64,000 nucleotides of DNA, from positions 1-64,000 of the forward strand of contig CAYJOD010000025.1 of the NCBI GenBank assembly GCA_964371655.1, in the 5' to 3' direction. Every line of letters starts with the position of its first letter. Position 1 is the first letter of the stretch. The position numbers were made by a program, and so were the translations under genes. The notes under the pieces were generated by a model. The model saw only the letters and a program-made list of their open reading frames with translations, ran no database searches and was not told where the DNA came from. This DNA is from CAZGSN01 sp964371655. GTDB lineage: Bacteria > Desulfobacterota > Binatia > HRBIN30. Positions 46,494-55,888 of this stretch are shown here, piece after piece.

Positions 46494-47597
46494 ATGACTG
46501 GAAGAGAGCGCATCTTGACCGCCTTGAGCATCCGGGAACCGGATCGGGTGCCGCTATTCATCCACGGCATCAACGAGCGACCGATCATGGGCATCGGCCA
46601 GCACCTCACCGATGGGCTGCCCACCGGCAAGACCATCGACGAGATGACCGATGCCGAGAAGGCCAAGGTGATCGACACCCTGTTCCTCATCCTGGAGGAG
46701 TTCGGAGTGGACGGGTACACGTGTCTACCCATCGGCGCCGGCACCGAGTTCAGCAGCGGCACGCCGCTGCTGGACGACTGGGGTGTCGGCTTCACGCGTA
46801 GCTCGCACGGCATGCCCGTCGCCTCCCGCCATCCCGTTCGCGATCGCGAAGATCTCGACCGTTACTCCCCGCCCGAGCCGAGCCGCATGCATCTCATCCT
46901 GGTCGACCTGATGAAAGCGCGCTTCCAGGGCACCAAGGCGATCTTCTGGATGATGCGTGGCACCTTCGTGCGCAGCTGGCGCCTGGTGGGGATGGACAAC
47001 CTCATGCTCAAGATGATCGACGACCCGGACTTCGTACACCGGCTCGCCACAATGGTGACCGAGTACAACCTGCAGCAGCTCGAGATGCTCGCGGATGCAG
47101 GTGTCGACGTCCTGATCGTGGAAGACGACATCGCCGACACACGCGCGCCGCTGATCTCGCCGAAGTTCTTCAGGGAGTTCGTCAATCCCTACAACGCGCG
47201 GCTCGTCGACGCGGCGCATCGGAAGGGACTCAAGGTGGTGCGGCACAGCGATGGGAACCTGTGGCCGCTGCTCGATACCCTCATCGAGACCGGCTACGAC
47301 GGTCTCAACCCGCTCGAGCCCCAGGCCGGCATGACCATGAAGCGGGTGAAGGACTACTGCGGCGAGCGCTTGTGTCTGCTCGGCAACATCGACTGCCAGC
47401 AGCTCTTGCCCGCCGGCACAGTTGAGGAGGTCGAAGCGGCAGTGCGGCAGGTGATCGCCGACGCCGCGGCCGGTGGCGGGCTGATTATCGATTCGTCGAA
47501 CACCTACCACCCCGAGGTCAAACCCGAGAACGTCATGGCGGTGTTCACGGCCACACACAAGTATGGCATGTACCCGCTGCGCCCGCAGGGGCGGTGA
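46494..47597 (+). CDS. UroD-family methyltransferase (corrinoid-linked)
   Basis: A 367-residue TIM-barrel protein of the uroporphyrinogen decarboxylase superfamily, in the branch that includes MtaA/MtbA/CmuA-type methyltransferases. It begins MTGRERILTALSIREPDRVP. Downstream are DVLIVEDDIADTRAPLISP, VRHSDGNLWPLLDTLIETG and GLNPLEPQAGM. The HSDG replaces the HxCG Zn motif of MtaA, so metal binding differs. The neighbourhood argues for corrinoid methyl transfer, not haem synthesis. It overlaps the following short frame through a GTGA. Confidence 0.85.
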   Translation: MTGRERILTALSIREPDRVPLFIHGINERPIMGIGQHLTDGLPTGKTIDEMTDAEKAKVIDTLFLILEEFGVDGYTCLPIGAGTEFSSGTPLLDDWGVGFTRSSHGMPVASRHPVRDREDLDRYSPPEPSRMHLILVDLMKARFQGTKAIFWMMRGTFVRSWRLVGMDNLMLKMIDDPDFVHRLATMVTEYNLQQLEMLADAGVDVLIVEDDIADTRAPLISPKFFREFVNPYNARLVDAAHRKGLKVVRHSDGNLWPLLDTLIETGYDGLNPLEPQAGMTMKRVKDYCGERLCLLGNIDCQQLLPAGTVEEVEAAVRQVIADAAAGGGLIIDSSNTYHPEVKPENVMAVFTATHKYGMYPLRPQGR

Positions 47598-47611
47598 CGC
47601 GGAGGACCTCA

Positions 47612-47914
47612 ATGCTGCTACGATCGTTCAAGGCGAAACCGGATTTCGAGCACCTTCGCGCCGTGCTCCTGCGCCAATGCCAGGACGGGCCGGTGCCGTT
47701 GCTCGAGTTGGTCGCCGATCCAGAGATCATGTCCGAGGTGACCGGCATCCCGTATCCCGCCGAGCGTGCCCGCGAGGTTGTCTTCGGCAATCCGGATAGC
47801 CTCGATCCAGAAACGGGAGCGCTGGGGATCGCCCTCATGGACCTGAGCATCGCGTACAGTGTGAAGCTGGGGTTGGACGATGCGACGATGACGGCGCTTG
47901 AGTTGAGGGGCTGA
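47612..47914 (+). pseudogene. Truncated UroD-family gene, N-terminal part only
   Basis: A 100-residue frame. KPDFEHLRAVLLRQCQDG followed by VPLLELVADPEIMSEVTG matches the first ~100 residues of UroD-family methyltransferases (PDRVPxxELFxDPEIMxxVLG). The barrel then ends at a TGA after LELRG. No continuation is found in any frame before the corrinoid gene. It is probably a remnant, although a stable short protein cannot be excluded. Confidence 0.6.
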
Positions 47915-48044
47915 CAGGCGGGGGAAAGCGCGTCAGGTACTGAGACTCTTTCTCTGTGTGCTCTGTGCCTCGGTGGTTCGTCTTTCTTGCGTTTGCGAGA
48001 ACCTATGGCGATCGGCCTGCGGCAGGGCCGGAAGGGATATACGA

Positions 48045-48692
48045 ATGGTAGATCTACAAGAACTCCATGAGGCGATTCTGAACGGCGACGCGAAGGCAGC
48101 GGCCGCGCTCACGCAGGCAGCACTCGCACAGGACGTGCCGGCGTTCGAGCTCATTCAGAAAGCGATGGTGCCGGCCATGGCTGAGGTCGGCCGCCGCTTC
48201 GAGTGCCAGGACTACTTCGTTCCGGAGCTACTGCTGTCGGCGCGCGCCATGAAGGCGGCGCTCGCACTACTGCGACCGCTGCTGGCTGCCGCCGGAACAC
48301 AGCCGGCGGGCAAGGTCGTCATCGGCACCGTGAAGGGCGATTTGCACGATATCGGCAAGAACCTGGTGGCGGCGCTGCTCGAAGGGGGCGGGTTCGAAGT
48401 GATCGACCTGGGTGTCGACGTCGCCCCGGAACAATTCGTCGCCACCGTCCGCGACACCAATGCCAACATCATCTGCCTGTCGGCCTTGTTGACGGTCACC
48501 ATGCTGTCGATGAAGACGACCATCGAAGCGCTGCGCGCGGCGGGATTGCGCGACCGCGTCAAAGTGCTCATCGGCGGCGCACCGGTGACCCGTCAGTTCG
48601 CCGAGGAAATCGGCGCCGACGGCTACGGCGAGAACGCCAGCGCTGCCGTGACCCTGGCGCGCGCCGGCGCCAAGCCCGCTGCCGTCGGCTGA
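48045..48692 (+). CDS. Corrinoid (B12-binding) methyl carrier protein
   Basis: A 215-residue protein of the MtaC/MtbC/MtmC type. An N-terminal helical cap (~1-85) is followed by a Rossmann B12-binding domain with D99-x-H101-x-x-G104 (KGDLHDIGKN), where His101 would be the lower cobalt ligand, SALLTVTM (SxL motif) and LIGGAPV (GG motif). It is the methyl carrier between the UroD-type methyltransferases and the final acceptor. It is followed after 18 bases by the DUF1638 gene, probably co-transcribed. Confidence 0.95.
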   Translation: MVDLQELHEAILNGDAKAAAALTQAALAQDVPAFELIQKAMVPAMAEVGRRFECQDYFVPELLLSARAMKAALALLRPLLAAAGTQPAGKVVIGTVKGDLHDIGKNLVAALLEGGGFEVIDLGVDVAPEQFVATVRDTNANIICLSALLTVTMLSMKTTIEALRAAGLRDRVKVLIGGAPVTRQFAEEIGADGYGENASAAVTLARAGAKPAAVG

Positions 48693-48710
48693 GATCGAGA
48701 AGCGGGCGTC

Positions 48711-49442
48711 GTGCGCTGTCTTCTAGTCGGCTGTGAGGTGCTGTTGCGCGAGCTGGCGGATGCCATCGCACGTTCGCCGCATACCATCGACGTCGAGTTT
48801 CTTCCCAAGGGGCTGCACGACCTCGGCGGCGCGCGCATGCGGGAAGCACTGCAGACAGCCGTCGATCGCGCCGACCCGGCGCGCCACCAGGCTGTCCTCA
48901 TGGGCTACGCGTTGTGCGGCAACGGCCTGCACGGGCTCGAAGCGCGCCAGGTGAAGTTAGTGGCGCCACGCGCTCACGACTGCATCGCCCTGCTGATGGG
49001 GAGTCGCCAGGTGTATGACGCCTACTTTCACAGCCACGAGGGCGTGTACTTCCGTTCAACCGGATGGCTGGAGCGTGGGCAGGATATCGAACAGCTCGCG
49101 CGCGATGCCGGAACCGATTTCACCCTCGCCGACCTGATTGCCAAGTACGGCGAAGACAACGGCCGCTATCTCTACGACGAGTTCAGGCGTTACGAGAGAA
49201 GTTACCGGCGCCTGACCTTCATCGAGACCGGCCTCGAGCCCGACGGCGGTTTCGAGCAGCAGGCGCGCGCCGAGGCCGGCGAGAAGAGTTGGGAGTTCGA
49301 GAAGATCCGCGGCGACCTCGGCCTGTTCCGCAAGCTGGTCGCCGGCGATTGGGATGCGGCGGACTTCCTCGTCGTCGAACCGGGCGGGCGTATCGTGGCG
49401 AGCTACGACGAAGGCATCATCAAAGCCGAACGGATTGGATGA
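48711..49442 (+). CDS. DUF1638 protein
   Basis: A 243-residue cytoplasmic protein of the DUF1638 family, commonly found beside corrinoid methyltransferase genes. It begins LLVGCEVLLRELADAI, then LMGYALCGNGLHGLEARQVKLVAPRAHDC with conserved Cys/His, IALLMGSRQVYDAYF and the C-terminal LVVEPGGRIVASYDEGII. The Cys/His pattern suggests metal or cofactor binding, but no reaction is established. GTG start. Confidence 0.85.
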   Translation: MRCLLVGCEVLLRELADAIARSPHTIDVEFLPKGLHDLGGARMREALQTAVDRADPARHQAVLMGYALCGNGLHGLEARQVKLVAPRAHDCIALLMGSRQVYDAYFHSHEGVYFRSTGWLERGQDIEQLARDAGTDFTLADLIAKYGEDNGRYLYDEFRRYERSYRRLTFIETGLEPDGGFEQQARAEAGEKSWEFEKIRGDLGLFRKLVAGDWDAADFLVVEPGGRIVASYDEGIIKAERIG

Positions 49443-49576
49443 CCATACGAGGCCGACGACTCCACGCAAGCGTTTTGGGGTGACATGACGTAGGGCCGGT
49501 TGCACCGCTTGATGCGGTGAAAGCGGAAACAAGCGCGCCACGAATCGAGCCGCCCGATCTGAACGCGAAAGAATGC

Positions 49577-49980
49577 CTGAGATTCGGAGTAGGTTTGAAC
49601 CTCTGATCGTAGCCGCGCTCGCCAGAGGTTGCTTCGAAAATGGGGGCTGGAGGCTCGGGGCTGGGGGCTCGGGAACCGAGTTTTCATCCTCTCGGGCGAA
49701 GCAGCAGCTTCATGATGACTGTCTCAAAACCCGCGGCCGAGCCGGCCGCGCTCCCGGCGATTTCCTGAAGCAATTCGCGGGTGGAACGCCATCGCTGGGA
49801 GCGCGGGCGGCTCGCCCGCATCAGTCGATCAGATTGTGACCTCGCCAGAGCGTGGAGCAGGTGGAATCGGAGCGCGAATCTGCCGACGAACACTGGCGGC
49901 CGCGGCTACATCGGCGTTCGCTCGCGTTTGCGCCGACTACGCGGTTCTCGATGGAACGTTAGAACTACTCCGAATCTCAG
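49577..49980. mobile_element. 404-bp element with perfect 16-bp terminal inverted repeats
   Basis: Ends CTGAGATTCGGAGTAG / CTACTCCGAATCTCAG are exact complements. The 9-mer AAAGAATGC occurs immediately left (49568-49576) and right (49982-49990, one extra A between) of the element, a good target-duplication candidate. The interior has only short frames (best 69 codons, no family), so it is non-autonomous. It makes up most of the 49443-50054 gap; the rest carries the promoter region of the next gene. Confidence 0.8.
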
Positions 49981-50054
49981 AAAAGAATGCTTCCCCATTT
50001 GGGCTGCGGCTGTAGTACACCTGAGACACAGTTTGTCCGCGTTCGGGAGTCCAA

Positions 50055-53000
50055 ATGACTGATTCTTTGTCGCCGTATTCGCGCGGCCGCGTCGCGCTCT
50101 TCGTCCTCGGCTATCTGCTGCTGTCGACCACGGTCGCTTCAGCGGCTTCGTTCGTTGAATTTGAAAGCGGGCAGGTGCGGCCGCTGGCCATGTCACCCGA
50201 CGGCACCAAGCTGTTTGCCGTCAACACGCCGGATAACCGTCTCGAAATCTTCGCGATCGGCCCGGTGGGACTGACCCACACCGGATCGCTGTCGGTAGGG
50301 ATGGAGCCGGTGGCCGTGGCCACGCGCGACAACGGCGAAGTTTGGGTGGTGAACCATCTGTCGGACAGCATCAGCGTCGTCGACGTTTCCACGGACCCGC
50401 CGCGGGTGACGCGAACTCTGTTGGTCGGCGACGAGCCGCGCGATATCGTCTTCGCCGGTAGCGGCGGCAACCGCGCGTTCATCACCTGTGCACACCGCGG
50501 CCAGAATACCTCGATCAATCCCAACGACTACATCACCGCTGGCATCGGCCGAGCCGACGTCTGGGTCTTCGATGCAACGGATCTCGGGAGCTCGCTTGGC
50601 GGCACGCCGGTGGCGGGTTCGCCGGTCACGTTGTTCGGCGACACGCCGCGTGCACTCACGGTCAGCACCGACGGCAACACGGTATACGCCGCCGTCTTTC
50701 ATTCCGGCAACAAGACCACGGTGATCAACGAAGGCGCCGTTTGCGATACGCAGGCAACCAACATCACCAACAACGTCGCCGAGCCCCCGTGCACGCTCAA
50801 CGGCATGAGCCTGCCGGGCGGCCTGCCCTTCCCGCATCGCGCCGCCGACAACAGCGTCCGCCCGGAGACCGGTCTCATCGTCAAGTACAACGGCTCGCAG
50901 TGGGTCGACCGGGCCTGCATGGCCGGTGCGAACATCGCGAAGTTCTGTACGACCAATGCCGACTGCCCGGGAAGCTTCTGCGGCCGCAACTGGAGCCCGG
51001 CGGTGAAGCTCAACCTGCCCGACAAGGACGTCTTCACGATCAACGCCAACACGCTGGTGCCGGGCACCATCTACACCGGCGTCGGCAATATCCTCTTCAA
51101 CATGGCGACCAACCCAGGGAACGGGAAGGTCTACGTGACCGCCACCGAAGCGAACAACGACGTGCGCTTCGAGGGGCCGGGGGTCATCGGCGGCAGCACG
51201 GTGCAGGGGCATCTCGCCGAGTATCACATCAGCGTGTTGAGCGCCGGCACGGTGTCGTCGCGGCACCTCAACAAGCACATCGACTACAGCGTTCGCCCGG
51301 CTGCCGCCGGAGTGAAGGACAATAGCTTGGCGACGCCGACGGGGATGGTGTTCAATGGGTCGACGCTCTACGTTGCCGCCTTCGGCTCGAGTAAGATCGG
51401 AATCTTCAACACCACCGAGCTGGAGAACGACACCTTCACGCCAAGCAGCGCCAATCACATCTCCGTCAGCGGCGGCGGGCCCAGCGGACTGGTGTTCGAC
51501 GCGACCAACAATCGCCTCTATGTGCTCACCCGCTTCGACAACGGTGTCGCGGTGATCAACACCACGACGAATACCGAGGTCGACCATCTGTCGCTCTACA
51601 ACCCCGAGCCGGCGAGCGTCGTCAACGGCCGCCGCTTTCTCTACGACGCGTATTTCACCTCCAGCAACGGAGAGGCTTCGTGTTCGAGCTGCCACATCTT
51701 CGGCGACTTCGACAGCCTGACGTGGGATCTCGGTAATCCCGACGACGTCAAGCTCCCGAACCCGCTGACGATCAAGCTGAAGGGGCTGGCGCTGGCTGCC
51801 GGCAGCACGGTCGACTTCGACAACTTTCACCCGATGAAGGGCCCGATGACGACGCAAACGCTGCGCGGCATGGTCAATCACGGGGCCATGCACTGGCGCG
51901 GCGACCGCGCCAATCAGAACGGCGATGTCTACGACTCCGACGTCGCCTTCCGCAACTTCCGGGTTGCCTTCCCCGGTCTGGTCGGGCGCGACAGCCAGAT
52001 CCCTGAGAGCGATATGCAGGCGTTCTCCGACTTCATCCTGCAGATCTACTTGCCTCCCAATCCGATTCGCGCCCTCACCAATACGTTGACTGCCGACCAA
52101 GCTGCCGGAAAGAGCTTCATGACCGGACCCCGGCGTGCCGACGGACTTCCGCCCAGCTTCGACAGCCTCGTCGGCAGCACGGCCGGTTTCAACTGCGTCG
52201 GTTGCCACACGCTCGATCCCGCCAACGGTCACTTCGGGGGCAACGGTGACGCCAGCTTCGAGAACGAGCCGCAGATCGCAAAGGTGGCGCACTTACGCAA
52301 CGCGTACCAGAAGATCGGTATGTTCGGCATGCCGCGGGTGGCCTTTCTCAATGCCGGTGACAACGCCAGCAAGGGTGACCAGGTGCGCGGCACCGGTTTC
52401 CTGCATGATGGCAGCATCGACACCGTGTTCCGCTTTCTGCAGGCAACCGTGTTCAACGAGCAAAGTGCGCCGTTCAACGGCACCGGCTTCGACGGCGGCA
52501 ATGTGCAGCGAAGGCAGGTCGAGCAATTTGTCCTCGCCTTCGACACCGACTTCGCCCCGATTGTCGGCCAACAGATCACGCTGACGGCCACCAACGCGGG
52601 CACCGTCGGTACGCGGATCGAGACGCTGATCACGCGTGCGGGCACCAGTTTCATTCTCAAAGGCAGCCCGGGCGTCGACGAATGCGATCTCGTCGTCAAG
52701 GGCCAGGTCGGAGGCGAAGCGCGCGGATGGGTCTTGCAGGGCAGCAGTTTCCGTAGCGATCGTGCCTCGGAGCCGCTCATCGCGGATACCGACTTGCGCG
52801 CTCTCGCCGCGAGCAGCGGCCAGGAGCTGACGTATACCTGTGTACCGCCGGGCTCTGGCGTGCGTGTGGGGATCGACCGCGACCTCGACGGCGTCTTCGA
52901 CCGTACAGAGATCGACGCCGGAACCGATCCGGCAGATGCCGGAAGTTTCCCCGCGCCGCCGACCTGTAGCGGTCGCGTCATCGACAAGGGTCGGTTGAAG

Positions 53001-53498
53001 GTGAGCAACAACGGCGATCCGGCCGGCGACGAACGCTTGGCCATGAGCGGTCAGTGGGTGGTACCGCTAAGCCCGGCGATGGATCCGATCGCCAACGGCT
53101 TCTCCTTCGCCCTCTACGACAGCAGCGGAACCGAGATGTTTTCACGCACCGTTCCAGGGGGAGCTGCGGCCGCCAACGACGCCCCAGGCTGGAGAATCAA
53201 TCGGAGCCATACGAAGTGGGTATTCAAGGATCGCAGCGGCACACTCGCCGGTGGAGTGAACCGGGTCACCATCTCCGACAAGTCTGGCACGAGCGGTACA
53301 CCGGGCTTGTTCAGCTTCAACGTGAAGGGCGGTGGCGCCGACTTCCAAGTTGATATCCCGACCCTGCCACCGACGTTGCTCGTCACCATGGGCGGCACAA
53401 CCCCGCTCGACAACAGCCAGTGCGCGACGGCGGTCTTTGGCCTCAGCGGCGTGGCGCCGGTGTGCACGTCGACTGCAACCTACGTGAGGTGTCGGTAG
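50055..53498 (+). CDS. Secreted beta-propeller / dihaem cytochrome c fusion
   Basis: A 1147-residue exported protein. Signal peptide ~12-33 (VALFVLGYLLLSTTVASA) is followed by YVTN/SMP30-like propeller repeats (LAMSPDGTKLFAVNTPDNRL, PRALTVSTDGNTVYAAVFHS and others). Two haem c sites follow: CSSCH (DNA around 51680-51695) and CVGCH (around 52196-52210). The region around them resembles MauG/dihaem peroxidase-type proteins. A beta-rich C-terminal domain with EF-like DRDLDGVFDRTEIDAGTDP completes it. Likely a periplasmic or surface redox protein. Confidence 0.82.
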   Translation: MTDSLSPYSRGRVALFVLGYLLLSTTVASAASFVEFESGQVRPLAMSPDGTKLFAVNTPDNRLEIFAIGPVGLTHTGSLSVGMEPVAVATRDNGEVWVVNHLSDSISVVDVSTDPPRVTRTLLVGDEPRDIVFAGSGGNRAFITCAHRGQNTSINPNDYITAGIGRADVWVFDATDLGSSLGGTPVAGSPVTLFGDTPRALTVSTDGNTVYAAVFHSGNKTTVINEGAVCDTQATNITNNVAEPPCTLNGMSLPGGLPFPHRAADNSVRPETGLIVKYNGSQWVDRACMAGANIAKFCTTNADCPGSFCGRNWSPAVKLNLPDKDVFTINANTLVPGTIYTGVGNILFNMATNPGNGKVYVTATEANNDVRFEGPGVIGGSTVQGHLAEYHISVLSAGTVSSRHLNKHIDYSVRPAAAGVKDNSLATPTGMVFNGSTLYVAAFGSSKIGIFNTTELENDTFTPSSANHISVSGGGPSGLVFDATNNRLYVLTRFDNGVAVINTTTNTEVDHLSLYNPEPASVVNGRRFLYDAYFTSSNGEASCSSCHIFGDFDSLTWDLGNPDDVKLPNPLTIKLKGLALAAGSTVDFDNFHPMKGPMTTQTLRGMVNHGAMHWRGDRANQNGDVYDSDVAFRNFRVAFPGLVGRDSQIPESDMQAFSDFILQIYLPPNPIRALTNTLTADQAAGKSFMTGPRRADGLPPSFDSLVGSTAGFNCVGCHTLDPANGHFGGNGDASFENEPQIAKVAHLRNAYQKIGMFGMPRVAFLNAGDNASKGDQVRGTGFLHDGSIDTVFRFLQATVFNEQSAPFNGTGFDGGNVQRRQVEQFVLAFDTDFAPIVGQQITLTATNAGTVGTRIETLITRAGTSFILKGSPGVDECDLVVKGQVGGEARGWVLQGSSFRSDRASEPLIADTDLRALAASSGQELTYTCVPPGSGVRVGIDRDLDGVFDRTEIDAGTDPADAGSFPAPPTCSGRVIDKGRLKVSNNGDPAGDERLAMSGQWVVPLSPAMDPIANGFSFALYDSSGTEMFSRTVPGGAAAANDAPGWRINRSHTKWVFKDRSGTLAGGVNRVTISDKSGTSGTPGLFSFNVKGGGADFQVDIPTLPPTLLVTMGGTTPLDNSQCATAVFGLSGVAPVCTSTATYVRCR

Positions 53499-53527
53499 AG
53501 AGTCGCCCCGAGAACGGAGGGACCTCG

Positions 53528-54472
53528 ATGGCCCGTAAGAATTGGGGGAGCTGCGCCCCGGCGGTAGCACCGGAGACCCGCTCCCGTTGGTGGCGGCACG
53601 CCGCCCTTATCACGCGGGTCTCCCAACGTGTTGGTGCGAACCATCTGACCGGCGGGCTCAGCGTACTGGTGTGCGCCTGCGTGTTGGCTTTCCTAGCGGT
53701 CCCGGCATCGGCGACGTTCCATCTGGTGAAGATTGTCGAGGTGTTCCCCGGCACCGCCAGTGCACCGAGCGCACAGTACGTGATGCTGCAGATGTACTTC
53801 CCGTCGCAGAACTTCGTGAATGGTCATGGCATCGCCGTGTTCGACGCGAACGGCACGGCACAGGGCACGTTCACCTTCCAGAGCAACGTTGCCAATGGCC
53901 ACTCCCTGGACACAATCCTGATCGCCACCGCCGATGCCGAGGCGCTCTTCGGCATCACCGCGGACTTGCACATGCAACCAGTCATCCAAAGCGGCGGCGG
54001 GGCCGTGTGCTACGACGTCATCGACTGCGTCGCCTGGGGCAGCTTCTCTGCGCCAGGCGCGCTGCCGGTGCCGCCGGAAGCGCCATTCAACTCACCCGAT
54101 GGCCTAGTGCTCGGCATGGCTATGCATCGCAACCTGAGTACCGGAGGTGCAACGACGGCATTCGCGTTCGCACCTCCGGCACCGAGAAACAACCTGGGCC
54201 AGACAGGAACGCTGCCACCAGCGCCGACGTCGCCTCCGCCAACGAGCACCCCCACACCGTCGCCCAGCGTCTCACCATCGGGCGCGTGCGCCGGCGACTG
54301 CCACGGCAGCAGCAGTGTAGGCCTCGATGAGGTCGTGACGTTGGTGGATATTGCGCTCGGTGCGGCGGACAGCGTGGCGTGCCCCGACGGTATTCCTGCC
54401 GACGCGACCGTCGATGTCGCGCTGATCATTCAGGCGGTGAACAACGCGCTCAGCCACTGTCCCGCCAGCTGA
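53528..54472 (+). CDS. Secreted protein with Thr/Pro linker and dockerin-like end
   Basis: A 314-residue exported protein. A long N-terminal signal region (LSVLVCACVLAFLAVPASA, ~43-61) is followed by a beta-sandwich-like domain similar to lamin-tail-type extracellular proteins (FHLVKIVEVFPGTAS, QYVMLQMYFPSQNF), a Pro/Thr/Ser linker, and a C-terminal module CAGDCHGSSSVGLDEVVTLV ending NNALSHC (DNA from 54287). GGAGG precedes ATG 53528. It starts 29 bases after the cytochrome fusion, so the two are probably one operon. Confidence 0.75.
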   Translation: MARKNWGSCAPAVAPETRSRWWRHAALITRVSQRVGANHLTGGLSVLVCACVLAFLAVPASATFHLVKIVEVFPGTASAPSAQYVMLQMYFPSQNFVNGHGIAVFDANGTAQGTFTFQSNVANGHSLDTILIATADAEALFGITADLHMQPVIQSGGGAVCYDVIDCVAWGSFSAPGALPVPPEAPFNSPDGLVLGMAMHRNLSTGGATTAFAFAPPAPRNNLGQTGTLPPAPTSPPPTSTPTPSPSVSPSGACAGDCHGSSSVGLDEVVTLVDIALGAADSVACPDGIPADATVDVALIIQAVNNALSHCPAS

Positions 54473-54757
54473 TTCGGCGCTCACCGCGCGCAGCGTCCAC
54501 GCAACGCCGTCGACAACAACCCGACCCCTTCCGTAGTAGACGATGCGGCCGGCACAGCCGGCCCTACGACACGGCACCAAACCCGCGCACCGCCGCGCGT
54601 TCCTGCGGACGGCATTGATTTCGACGGTAGGTGCGCATGGCATGCGCCGAGGAAAGGGGATAAGTCCAATTGCCGGCTGCGGCACGTGCCTGAAGAGAGG
54701 ATCTTCGCACGCACCGGCGGGCGGCCTCGGGAGGTCTGAATTTATGAAAGTACGTCG

Positions 54758-55888
54758 ATGAATCCGCGGGAACGCTTTCGAGCCACGTGTCGCTTCGAGC
54801 CTCTCGACCGGCCGTTTCGCTGGGAGACGATCGGCTTCTGGCCCGAGACGATGGTGCGCTGGCACGCGGAGGGGCTGCCGGCGGAGATCGACAGCGTACT
54901 GGCCTGGCCTCATTTCGACATGGACCTGCGCATCCCCATCCTTCTCGGTGGCTTCGAAGAGCCCGGCTTGTTTCCGCTCTTCGAGGAACACGTTTTCGAA
55001 GAAACGGATGTCTATCGCGTCAGGCGCAACACCACCGGCGTCGTCCTGCGCGAGTTCAAGAACCAGCAGTCGGCGATCCCACAGTACCTCGAGTTCCCAG
55101 TTCGCGATTTGCGCTCCTTCGAAGAAATGCGCTGGCGCCTCGATCCAGCCAACGACGGGCGACTGGGCGGTAACTTTGCCCTGCACGGGCGCGCCTACAA
55201 CGATGCGGACGTCCCAGTCTACGCCTACATCTGCGGCCTGTTTGGGCTCGCCCGACATCTGCTCGGGTTTGAGAATCTGATGCTCGCTTACCACGATATG
55301 CCCGAGCTGCTTCATGCGATGGGCGAGCAGTGGGTGACTTTGCACACCGGCCTGTTGGAACAGATCGCTCCCTCAACCACGATCGACGCCGTGTATCTGT
55401 GGGAGGACATGGCGTACCGCAATGGGCCGATGATTGGACCGAAGGCATTCCGCGAGTTCATGACACCCTATTACACCCGCGTCATCGACTGCGGCCGCGC
55501 TCTCGGAATCGAAGTCTTCCAAGTCGATACCGACGGCGACTGCTCCCTGCTGATTCCGCTGTTCCTGGAGACCGGCGTGAACATGTTGCTGCCCTTCGAG
55601 GTCCAGGCCGGGATGGACATCCGTGAAGTGCGGGCACGTTACGGCAAGCAGCTGATCATCGAGGGTGGACTCGACAAACGCGCGCTGGCCCAAGGCCACG
55701 ACGCCATTCGTGCCGAAGTCGAGGCCAAGGTGCCGGCGCTGCTGCGCGACGGCGGATACATCCCTGCCATCGATCACCAGGTCCCGCCCGACGTTTCACT
55801 TCAGAACTTCGAGTTCTTTCTACGCTGCGTGCGCGAGGTGGGGCTGGCGCACTGCTCGGTGGGAATCTCCAACCACAGGGGACACTGA
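54758..55888 (+). CDS. UroD-family methyltransferase (corrinoid-linked), second copy
   Basis: A 376-residue UroD-superfamily protein. It starts MNPRERFRATCRFEPLDRPF and ends with IEGGLDKRALAQG and the Asp-His-Gln-Val-Pro-Pro segment (DHQVPPDVSLQNFEFFL) typical of the group. QVDTDGDCSLLIPLFLETG lies where MtaA-type enzymes carry the HxCG Zn motif. It is only distantly similar to the copy at 46494. Its last codons (NHRGH) coincide with the start of a CACAGAGG-type repeat, so the natural C-terminus may have been overwritten. Confidence 0.82.
   Translation: MNPRERFRATCRFEPLDRPFRWETIGFWPETMVRWHAEGLPAEIDSVLAWPHFDMDLRIPILLGGFEEPGLFPLFEEHVFEETDVYRVRRNTTGVVLREFKNQQSAIPQYLEFPVRDLRSFEEMRWRLDPANDGRLGGNFALHGRAYNDADVPVYAYICGLFGLARHLLGFENLMLAYHDMPELLHAMGEQWVTLHTGLLEQIAPSTTIDAVYLWEDMAYRNGPMIGPKAFREFMTPYYTRVIDCGRALGIEVFQVDTDGDCSLLIPLFLETGVNMLLPFEVQAGMDIREVRARYGKQLIIEGGLDKRALAQGHDAIRAEVEAKVPALLRDGGYIPAIDHQVPPDVSLQNFEFFLRCVREVGLAHCSVGISNHRGH

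Noticed and set aside
46494..47597. Uroporphyrinogen decarboxylase (hemE) for haem synthesis
   Set aside because: Only superfamily similarity; the neighbourhood is corrinoid methyl transfer and the active-site region differs, so a hemE label would be misleading.
49684..49893. 69-codon minus-strand frame inside the 404-bp element
   Set aside because: Arg/Leu-rich composition, no ribosome binding site and no family pattern; treated as non-coding element sequence.
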